Source: Methylophaga nitratireducenticrescens (GTDB taxonomy: Bacteria; Pseudomonadota; Gammaproteobacteria; Nitrosococcales; Methylophagaceae). From it: a stretch of 64,000 bases of DNA. Position 1 is the stretch's first letter. Every line of letters begins with the position of its first letter. The stretch is from positions 1,860,001 to 1,924,000 of the forward strand of contig NC_017857.3 of the NCBI RefSeq assembly GCF_000260985.4, given 5' to 3'. The translations under genes and the position numbers were made by a program. This document shows, piece after piece, positions 1 through 10,600 of the stretch. The notes beneath the pieces were generated by a model that saw only the letters and a list, made by a program, of their open reading frames with translations, was not told the DNA's origin and ran no database searches.

Positions 1-2
1 AA

Positions 3-872
3 CTGCTCTGGCAGCAATGGCAAGACTATCAAAGCCAGATGCATACCTTGCAGAACACCTTAAGTAAAACCCGATTTGAACAATCTGCCAGTCAGGCGGT
101 TATCCATAAGTTGGAGCAGACCTTGCCAATCATCACGAAGCGGACTGAAAAGATAAATACATTACAGAAGAAAAAACTTGTTACCGAAACCGAATACCTT
201 GAGCTTGAACAACAGCGTATCGAGCAAACTCAGGATTTAGTCGCCGAAAGACAGCGTCGCCAACAACTGCTGGCAGCTGAGTCTGAAGTCAAATATCAAC
301 TGCAGACCCTCACGGCTCAAACAAAAGCCAAAACATTACAGGAAATTGCTGAGTATCAACGTCAGCTCGCCTCATTAGACGAAGAGCTCGCCAAAGCCAC
401 CGATTTAAATGAAAAACAAATTCTCTATGCACCTGTTTCAGGTCAAGTACAAGAGCTTGCCATCAATACTGTGGGTGGGGTCGTGACGGAGGCCCAGCAA
501 CTCATGCTTATCGTCCCAAATGAAGAGCAGCTCGAAGTCGAGGTGTTTCTAGAAAATAAAGACATTGGCTTTGTGGCAGAAGGGATGAATGCTGAGATTA
601 AAATTCACACCTTCCCATTTACCAAATACGGTGTGATTGATGGGCAAGTCACCACCGTATCGGATGATGCCACGGTTGATGAAAAGCGTGGGCTCATCTA
701 TGGCATGCATTTATTGATGCATAAGAACACCATATGGGTAGATAACAAAGAAGTCAGACTCATGCCTGGGATGGCTGTCACTGCTGAAGTTAAAACAGGT
801 ACGAGACGTATTGTAGAGTTCTTCTTAGCACCGTTGCTGAGACATGGGAATGAGAGTTTAAGGGAAAGGTAA
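3..872 (+). CDS. HlyD-family type I secretion adaptor (5' truncated by window edge)
   Basis: Periplasmic membrane-fusion subunit of a type I secretion system; it joins an inner-membrane ABC exporter to an outer-membrane TolC-type channel. The reading frame is open to the left edge, so the N-terminal membrane anchor is missing. Visible parts are a long Gln/Glu/Leu-rich coiled coil (about the first 130 residues), a lipoyl/barrel-sandwich half with LYAPVSGQVQEL and PNEEQLEVEVFL, and the conserved HlyD C-terminal stretch with KIHTFPFTKYGVIDG and LMPGMAVTAEVKTG. A 3.4 kb-residue-scale RTX gene lies 0.75 kb downstream on the same strand and is its likely substrate. The ABC ATPase is presumably upstream, outside the window. 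Family assignment is firm; exact substrate is inferred from position. Confidence 0.93.
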   Translation: MLWQQWQDYQSQMHTLQNTLSKTRFEQSASQAVIHKLEQTLPIITKRTEKINTLQKKKLVTETEYLELEQQRIEQTQDLVAERQRRQQLLAAESEVKYQLQTLTAQTKAKTLQEIAEYQRQLASLDEELAKATDLNEKQILYAPVSGQVQELAINTVGGVVTEAQQLMLIVPNEEQLEVEVFLENKDIGFVAEGMNAEIKIHTFPFTKYGVIDGQVTTVSDDATVDEKRGLIYGMHLLMHKNTIWVDNKEVRLMPGMAVTAEVKTGTRRIVEFFLAPLLRHGNESLRER

Positions 873-879
873 TAACAAA

Positions 880-999
880 ATGAATATAGACAATTTGTTA
901 TCAGAATCAAAAATATTTCTCTTACTGAGGAAGTATGGTCGGCTGTTATTCATTAATGATAAGAATGACCTGTTTCTCAATTTAGGTATCCGAACATGA
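880..999 (+). CDS. Small 39-residue ORF between hlyD-like gene and next gene
   Basis: A short ORF beginning 7 bp after the adaptor stop, with AAGG upstream. Its TGA overlaps the ATG of the next gene in an ATGA arrangement, which suggests translational coupling. The peptide has alternating hydrophobic stretches (SKIFLLLRK, GRLLFIND) and no recognisable domain. The operon-like packing is the main support; it may be a leader peptide rather than a functional protein. Confidence 0.4.
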   Translation: MNIDNLLSESKIFLLLRKYGRLLFINDKNDLFLNLGIRT

Positions 1000-1625
1000 T
1001 AGGTCTTGTATTACCGGTTCTGATTTTATTTCTGGTTTTCTACATCTGGCTTTCTGTGAAAATAGTCCGAAGTGCAGTCAATTATTCCAAAGAAGTGGGT
1101 GGTAATCATGTGCTTGCAGGCTGGGGGGCCGGCATCTTTATGTACTCATTGATTCTTTGGGATTTTATTCCGACACATGCCATGCATCAATATTACTGTG
1201 CTACAGAGGGTGGCTTCACCGTTTACAAATCTCTGGAGCAGTGGAAGCAGGAAAATCCTGGTGTGGCCGAGACCTTGACACCAATCGACAGAGGGCCTTG
1301 GATAAAGAAAGGCAACTTAACGCAAGTACCCCTCAACCAGCGATTTACTTGGGAATTTGAATCATCTATTCACCCATTGAAAATTCATGAACGTGATGAA
1401 CGACTGATAGATAGTAAAACAGGAGAAGTACTGGCGAGATATGTTGATTTTAATACCGGAGTCGGGAACCCACTCGTGGCAGATGACTCGCTCAGAGATT
1501 ACAAGTGGTGGTTGAAAGTAAACACATGTGAGTCAGGAAATAAAAAAAGGACTAGACCCCAAAAGTACCAGTTTAATAGACAAATGACTTTGTTTAAATT
1601 TTTATATCAAAAGGAGTATAACTAA
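996..1625 (+). CDS. Hypothetical membrane-anchored protein in RTX operon
   Basis: A 209-residue protein of unknown function. The first 20 residues form a hydrophobic helix and residues about 40-60 form a second (AGWGAGIFMYSLILWDF). The remainder is polar, ends in a basic stretch, and contains two Cys (in the YYCATEG and NTCESG stretches). The start overlaps the preceding small ORF (ATGA) and its stop overlaps the RTX start (TAATG), so the three genes are almost certainly one transcript with the adaptor. Its role could be accessory to secretion or to the RTX protein, but nothing in the sequence identifies it. Confidence 0.7.
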   Translation: MIGLVLPVLILFLVFYIWLSVKIVRSAVNYSKEVGGNHVLAGWGAGIFMYSLILWDFIPTHAMHQYYCATEGGFTVYKSLEQWKQENPGVAETLTPIDRGPWIKKGNLTQVPLNQRFTWEFESSIHPLKIHERDERLIDSKTGEVLARYVDFNTGVGNPLVADDSLRDYKWWLKVNTCESGNKKRTRPQKYQFNRQMTLFKFLYQKEYN

Positions 1626-4600
1626 TGGCAACACGGATGTTATTTGAGCAAGCTTTATTAGCTGAAGCTTCTTATGCAGACTTTAGTAATGTTGATAATG
1701 AAGAAAACTATATAGCTGCACTTAGAGATAACGGATTTTCGGCAACCCAAGCGAAAGAGTTTGTGGATGAATGGACAATTGTCGCTCATCAACCAAACAC
1801 ATGGTCAGGATTATCGGTTACGGTTTTCGAGAATAAAAGTGGTGAAAAGGCATTGTCTGTTCGGGGAACCGATAACCCATACGATTTTATTACTGATCTT
1901 GGTATTTTTGAAGGTGTAACCCCAGACCAGACTAGTCAATATCAGGAACTCAAAGCACTCGTTGATGGTTGGCTTGGGGATGGCACGCTTGAGCCAGGTT
2001 TCACAGTTAGCGGTCATTCCCTTGGAGGCTTTCTCGCGGGGGGGCTTTTGGTAGATTATCCAGAAGAAATTAATCATGCCTATCTATATAACTCTCCTGG
2101 TGTCGGAGGATTGTCTGCTGAATTAGCAATTCTTACTGATAATTTGGATGCTAGTATCAATCTAAGTCGTGTATCAAATGTGGTGGCAGATTTTGGAATA
2201 AATGGTACCGCGGATTGGGGAACAAGTTGGGGGGCTCAAATACCGTTTGTCATTGAAGGCGTCGAGGGACTAATTTGGGAAAACCACCAAATCAAACGGC
2301 TCACTGATGCTCTTGCTTTGTATAGTTTGTTCGAAACTCTTTCACCCGAATTAGATGAAGAAATTATAGCGGATCTCATACCAACTGGTTCAGTTAATAG
2401 TGATTGGGATTTGGATGCTCTTCTCGATGCGCTTGGAGTTCTTCTAAATATTGGTCAGAAAAGTACTCTCAGCGATAGGGAAACCTATTATCAACGATTC
2501 AAAGAAATTTCTGAGAGCATTTATGTTGATCCAGAAGCTCAGAGCCTCGTACTCAAGCCCGAATATCAAAACCTTCAATTAGTTACTCTTGCCAGTTTAG
2601 CTGAATCAGCCAAATTAGATACTGTGGATGGATTAGCCTATCGATATGCATTAGAAAATCTTACCTCTTTTGCGATTATAGGGAATGGGAGCTTGTATGT
2701 ACCACATAATCAAAACGGTCAGCTAAATGCTGAGAACTTTTCCGAACAGTATTTACAAGATCGAGCTGGTTTCCTCATGGTTCGTAACCGCACTAATTTG
2801 AATGAAGGTACTCATTCACAAGGCAATGGTGCTGTATATGAAGATTTCACATTGGAAATTATTAGCAATATCAGTGGTAGTAGTGGTACTGCTGACTGGT
2901 ATACCTTTGGATCAAACAATGGGGAACCGATAGATGGTAGTGAAGTTAAAAACGGGAACGACCATCTCTATGGAAGAGGAGGAAATGACACAATTAATGG
3001 TTATGGCGGCGATGACTATATCGAAGGTAACCTTGGCAATGACACTATAATCGGTGGAGAAGGAGAAGATCGTCTTATAGGTGGCGATGGTAATGACGTT
3101 ATTTTTGGGGATGATGAAAACAGTACTGGGCCGGGGTATAACGATATTCTAATCGGTGGTGATGATCATGATGTTCTATACGGTGGCGGCGGTGGCGATG
3201 AAATTTTTGGTGGTGATGGAGACGATCAACTTTATGGTGGCCAGAGCGGTATCGTAAAAAATGACATTCTTGATGGTGGTGAAGGTAATGATATTTATTA
3301 CATTACCGATGAAGATGGGGACACTGTTATCCGTGACAGTGATCTCAATGGCCAAATAAAATTCAACAATGTCGCTTTAGGCGTCGGAATCAAATCCGTC
3401 GTGGGACAAGCTAACGTCTATAAAGATGACGATGACAACATCTATTTTCTAGCAAACAACAATCTTTATATCACCTTATCTACAGGTCAGAAAATCCTAG
3501 TCGAGAATTTTGGCAGTGACACCTCCATTACTAAATTAAGTATTAATTTCAGCGAAGCAGATGCTCTTCCTCCAATACCTGCCAGTGAACACACTTTTGT
3601 AGGCGATTATGAATGGTATGACTATGACGACCAAGAGCCTGGAATTCAATATCAAGTGGATGCATTTGGAAATGAAATTCAAGACTTTTCCAAACCCGAA
3701 GTAAGAGACGACACGCTCAATGGATCGGGGGGCAATGACTCGTTCGAAGCTGGGGATGGTAATGATGTCGTTGACGCTAAAGGCGGTGACGATAATATTC
3801 AAGGTGGAGCAGGAATAGATATTTTACATGGAGGTGCTGGTAATGATGTCATACAAGGTAATGATGGTTCAGATATTTTATATGGTGGCTCTGGAGAAGA
3901 CGTTCTTTATGCAAATGATATAGAAGATGTTTCATTGGCATTGGATGCTGAATTGCCCAGCAACACTAAAGGAAGCTTACTATCAGGTGAAGCTGATGAC
4001 GATACGTTAATCGGTAGTAATGGGAACGATATCTTATTTGGTGGGACTGGCGAAGATATTATCATCGGCTCCGCAGGGGATGACAACATTGAGGGCGATA
4101 CGCACCTCATAGGTGCAGGTTTAGACTGGCATGTGGTTCGTACGGAAAATGGTTCAAATTATTTATCCACTTATCAGAATATTAACCATGTAACTCTTGA
4201 AGGTAGTGCTGACTATTTGTTTGGTGGTGCCGGTAACGACTGGATCTCAGGTCAATTTGGAGATGACTATATTGATGGTGGATCAGGAAATGATGTTATC
4301 TCTGGAGATGAAGGAAGTGACACCATTTTTGGAGGTGAAGGTGATGATGTCATCAACGGTGATAATGCTACCCAATTAAGTGACTTTGGCGATGATGTTA
4401 TTGATGGAGGAGCAGGTAATGACATTATATTTGGTATGGATGGTAATGACACACTTCATGGTGCTGAAGGTGATGATCAAATAGTTGGCAGCAAAGGAGA
4501 TGACCGACTTTTTGGCGGCGATGGTAATGATTATCTCTGGGGGGATGAAGATGATGAAAATGCTCCGAATGGAGGAAACAATTACCTTGACGGTGGAGCT

Positions 4601-7600
4601 GGTGATGATTATCTCTTTGGTGCTTCTGGTGTTGATGAATTAGTTGGTGGAGCGGGTAGTGATCTTCTCTCTGGTGGGGCAGGGAATGATTTACTAAATG
4701 GTGGTGCTGGTGAGGATACCCTTGAAGGTGGTAATGGGGAGGACACTCTTCGAGGTGGAGACGATAAAGACTATTTGTATGGCGATGACGGTGAAGATCA
4801 ACTGTTCGGTGAAGCTGGGAACGATTTACTTAGCGGTGGAGGCGGTAATGATAGATTAGAAGGGGGGAGTGGAAACGACTCTTTATTCGGGGGAGAAGGA
4901 GTGGACACCTTCGTTGTTGGAGATGGTTACGATGCCATTCAAGATGCAGACGGATCAGACATAGTTAAATTTAATTCAGGTATTTCTTTAGACAATCTCA
5001 GTTCTAATATTGTACTCATGAGTGGTAGTGAATACCTTCAGGTCAGAAATGGCACTACAATTATACTTCTTATTAAGTATGGCGTAGAGAATGTGATTTC
5101 ATCCTTTCACTTCAGTGACGGGACCATTCTTGACTCTAATTCTTTCATTACGAAAACACTCAATGTTCCTTTAAACACAACTATAAATAATGAGTCAACG
5201 GGAGCAAGTGGAAGTAAATTTGACGATCAAATAATCGGAAATGATTTAGATAACGTTTTCGAGGGAAATGGTGGAGATGACTGGTTAAGCGGAGAAGGTG
5301 GTGACGATACATACATTTTCAATATTGGAGATGGCAATGATGAAATCATTGATTATCAGGGTGTTAACCAGATTATATTTGGAGAAAATATTACTCTGTC
5401 CAATGTAGTTATCTCCAAGCAAAACACCAACCTCATCTTAACATTAGTAGACGATGATGGATTCGCTACAGGTGATTCAATAAAGTTGGCAGGAGGATTC
5501 TCAAGGCCGACTATTAAAACTCTAACTTTTGGTGACAATACCTCAATTGATGTTGAGAATCTGATATTACCTTTAGCTGAAAACGGTACGGAAGACGATG
5601 ACACCATATATGGAAGTTTTAACGATGACACCATAAACGGATATGAGGGGGATGATGTTCTCTATGGCTATGATGGAAATGACACTCTGGATGGTGGTGC
5701 AGGCTATAACATTTTAATTGGTGGCAATGGAAATGATGTCTATTTATATTCCCTGAATGATTCCCAAATTTCAATTTCTAACTCTGAGGACATTGCAGGT
5801 GGATATGACGTACTTAGACTTGGTGATGGAATTTCTCCCGAAGATATTTCTATCTCATCAAATTCGAATGGCATGTTAACCTTAAATTTGTGGGCTACTG
5901 GAGGAAAAATACTGCTTAACAGTAATTATTCTTCCGGTAATAACACAAACTTAGATGCTATCGAGTTTGCTAACGGTACTGTATGGACACGTGAAATTAT
6001 TGCCGGTTTAGTGGATCGTCATTCCATTGGGAAAGATATTCTTCTAAACACTTACGCTACAGACAATCATTTATATGGCGGTTGGGGCGATGATAGCTTA
6101 AGAGCAGATTCAGCATCAGAAAATTATTATTTATCTGGGGGTGAAGGTAACGATTATCTTTATGGTGGTCTTGGCAACGATACTTACTACGGTGGCACAG
6201 GCCAAGATACTATCCGTTTGTCAGCGGGTCTAAATACTATTTTATTTGGTCTAGGTGATGGAGAAGACACGGTCCTTTCTAGCTATGGTACCCAAATAAA
6301 AGTTGTATTTAAAGATGGTCTTTCTCCCCTCGATATTGAGCTTTCTGATGTTAATTCAGATTTAATCGTTAGCATCAAAGGTACGACCGATTCAATATTA
6401 TTCGAAAATGTTTTAAATCTTAGTTCACAATTAGACCTCGAATTTTCAGATGGCACTATCTGGACTTATGAAGACATAAAACAAGTCGTATATGAAACCA
6501 CCCATAAGGATAATTGGATTTGGGGTAGTGATAATGATGAAGTAATAAATGGTGGTGCCGATGATGACATAATTAGGGGAAAAGGTGGCAGTGATACGAT
6601 CATGGGAGGTGACGGCGATGATTATATTTACGGTCATGGCACCAACTATGCCGAAGATGGGGGCGATATCCTTCACGGAGGAAGTGGTTACGATAACCTA
6701 GTTGGAGATGTCGGAGATGATCATCTTTATGGTGGTTTAGGTAATGATATACTTCGAGGTGGGCGCGGCAATGATAGTTACTACTATTCATTAGGCGATG
6801 GTTCAGATTATATCTATGATGTTGAAGGTTCCAACCAACTCATTTTTGATGAAAATATAACTCCATCAGATATTTCACTCTTCAGATTAAACGATACTCT
6901 TCTAATTAGATTCTCAAGCACTGGATCACAAATAGATATCGCTGGTTATTTTAGTAATAACATTACCTTTAATATCATTTTCTCTGACAATACTGTTTGG
7001 GACCTTAATACCGTTAATAACTTATCCGTTACACAAATCGACCATATCTATCAGACTGGTAGCCAAAATGATGATGTAATTATTGGGACAGCAAACTACG
7101 ACCACATTCGAGGCTTACAAGGGAATGATCATTTATTGGGAGGGGATGGAGATGATCAATTAAATGGCGAGGAAGGAGATGATCTCTTAGAAGGTGGAAA
7201 TGGTGATGATTTACTTTTTGGTGAATTGGGTAATGACACTCTTATAGGCGGTTTAGGTGATGATTATCTTCAAGGAGACGAAGGAGATAATATATATATT
7301 ATCGGACGAAACGAAGGTAGAGATGTCATTAGCATGACTGGCCAAACTCAATATGGAATTGACACATTAAAATTAGTCGATGGTATTACTCCTGATGAGA
7401 TTGAGGTAGATATAGTCGGTGATGACATTTTTTTGAAATTTGTAAATTCTGATGACTCGATTGAAATATCAGGATTTTTTTATATTCCATATGTTAAATC
7501 CAATAAAGTACTAGACCAGATAGAATTTGATGATGGAACCATATGGGATCGTGATTATTTGAGATCCTTGGCGACAATTGCAACTGAGGGGGATGATTAT

Positions 7601-10600
7601 CTGTTCTCTGACGGAATTAATTTAACGATTAATGGAGGTGGAGGGGATGATGTTATTCAAGGCAGTGATAGTGATGACGTATTAAGAGGTGGCAATGGTG
7701 ATGACATAATCTTTAGTCGTAGTGGAAATGATGATATCTATGGCGGAGATGGAAACGACTTTATTAACTTGGATATGCGATCTTATTCTTCAACTGTTGA
7801 TAATGACGTAAAGCAAATCACTGGTGGACAAGGAAATGACAACATTTACCTTAGCAAAGGATTAAATGTTCTTCATTTCAATTCAGGGGATGGACATGAC
7901 GTAGTCGCTGCATCCAGCAGTGCCAAAAGTATCATACATTTTGGTCCTGGCATTAGAGCAAGTGACATTTTAATTGAGCGAAAAGGTGGAACAGCCACAA
8001 ATACCATTCGTGATCTGCTTATTACTATCAAATCTTCTGGAGACTCGATCTTAATATCCGATCACTTTGAACAAGAGTCTTCCAGTCAATTTACACTTGA
8101 TTCAATCAAATTCGCAGACGGTACAGAATGGGATATTTCAACGATTAATAATGCCGTCCTTCACCAAGCTCTTATCCAAAACAATCTATTTGGAGACCAC
8201 CTAGACAATTCAATAATAGGTACCACAGGCAATGATTATATTGCGGGGCAAGATGGTGATGATTATTTAGTCGGTGGGGATGGGGATGATTGGATATACG
8301 GAGAAAACGGTCATGACGTGATTAATGGTGAGAAAGGTAATGATTATTTAGTTGGGGGAGAAGGTGATGATATTTATCATTTTGAATTAGGTGATGGTCA
8401 TGACCAAATAATGAACCATGCTTGGTCTGGTAATGATGTTCTACAATTTGGCGAATCTATTGTATCTTCGGATTTAAGTCTATATAAGGCTGGTAATGAT
8501 CTATTAATTCTAATTGGTCAAAATGCTTCAGATAGTGTGAGAGTAGGTAGCTATTTTTCTGAACAATTTGGACAGGGTGCCAACGTATTAGAGAAAATAA
8601 GATTTTTTGATTCATCGGAGTGGTTTTATCAGGATGTATTGACTAATTTAAGTGATTTTAATGAATTAACCTTTAAACCTGCGATATATCAAGATTTATC
8701 TGATCAAATAATCGATGAAGATAATGCATTTAGTTTTACGCTACCAGCGAATACTTTTTATGACACCAGCAGTGATACTCTTACAATCACTGCAAAAACT
8801 AGTAATGGGGATTCATTACCTAGCTGGCTAAACTTTGACCCATTAACTTTAGCATTTAGTGGGACACCAACTAATGGAGATGTGGGTAGTTATGATATTA
8901 CTGTTACTGGAACGGATCAAAGTGGGTTATACGCACAGGATACTTTTACACTAACAGTTAATAATACTAATGATGCCCCTATAGTCCAATCAGCTATCTC
9001 TGATATTTCAACCGATGAGGATAGCGAATTTAGTTTTACCTTGCCTGAGAATACGTTCCTCGATGTTGATGAAAATGATCAGCTCACCTATAACGTTAAA
9101 CTTGCTGATGGGAGTGAACTGCCAAGCTGGCTTACTTTTAATGTATTAACTCACACATTTTCAGGTACACCTTCTAATGATGATGTGGGTAATTATGAAA
9201 TTACAGTCACTGCAACGGATTTAGATGGACTGAGTATAAGTGATACTTTTGCACTTACAGTGATTAATACCAACGATTCTCCAATTGTTAATATAGTACT
9301 AATAGATAAATCAATTACAGTTAACAATGCATTTAACTACACATTACCAATTAATACCTTTATTGACGAAGATGTGGGTGATACGTTGATATATCAAGCA
9401 ACTTTAACTGATGGAAGCTCTTTGCCTAGTTGGTTAAGTTTTGATTCGCATAGTCTAACTTTTTCAGGGACCCCTACAAACAGTGAAGTTGGCTCCATTA
9501 ATATTAAAGTTACTGCTGTTGATAATTCGGGTGAAAATGTAAATCAGGCGTTCACGCTGACAATCAATAATGCTAATTCTGCCCCTATTGTCTCCACAGA
9601 AATTAGTGATCAAGTCACAACCGAAGGGGCTAATTTTAATTTCACTGTACCTGGAAATACTTTCACCGACCCTGATATTGATGACAGCTTAATTTATTCT
9701 GCCATGTTATCTGATGGCTCTACTTTGCCTTCCTGGTTAACCTTTGATGCTGAAACACAAACTTTCTACGGGACCCCTTCACATGCAGAAGTGGGAGCAT
9801 ATGCAATTATAATTACGGCTACAGACTCTTCTGGTGAGAGTGTTAGTGACATCTTTACAGTGACTGTCGATTCAGATCCTACGTACTTTGAGAACGTTAT
9901 TATCGGTACTTCATCTGGAGAACAGCTCCTGGGAGCTAACGGTGGTGATCTTATTCAAGGTCTAGATGGGGATGATGATATATATGGCTTTGCAGGAAAT
10001 GACCGGCTAGAAGGCGGAGCAGGTGATGATTGGCTCGCAGGCGGTAACGGCTCAGGTTCCGGCTCTGGTGATGATGAGCTAATTGGAGGGGAGGGTAATG
10101 ACATCCTTTTCGGTGAAGATGGAAATGACACTATGGATGGTGGTAATGGTAATGACCATTACTACTACTATTCAGGCCATGGACAAGACATCATCAGTGA
10201 TTCAGGAAACGGCCAAGATATATTGTTTTTCAATAATGTATCGCCTGAAAGACTAAGTTATCACCAATTAGGTGATGATTTAATCGTACTAGTTGATGGC
10301 GATCTGAATCAACAAGTTAAAGTGATTAATCATTTCCTTGGCGGCAATTACGAGATTATGGTCCAACCTAACGGCGGTTATACTCAGACACCATCTGATA
10401 TTTATAATCAATTAAGTGATCTACCTACAGATGGAGGTGGAGAAGACCCAGAAGAGCCGGAAGAACCAAGCAATCCGGGTAGTGGTGAAATCAATCTCGA
10501 TTTTTCAGGTGACGATACTTTGACGGGTTCTGCGTTAAATGAAGTAATTGCATCAGGTGATGGGAATGACGCTATTGAAGGTGCTCAAGGGAATGATTAC

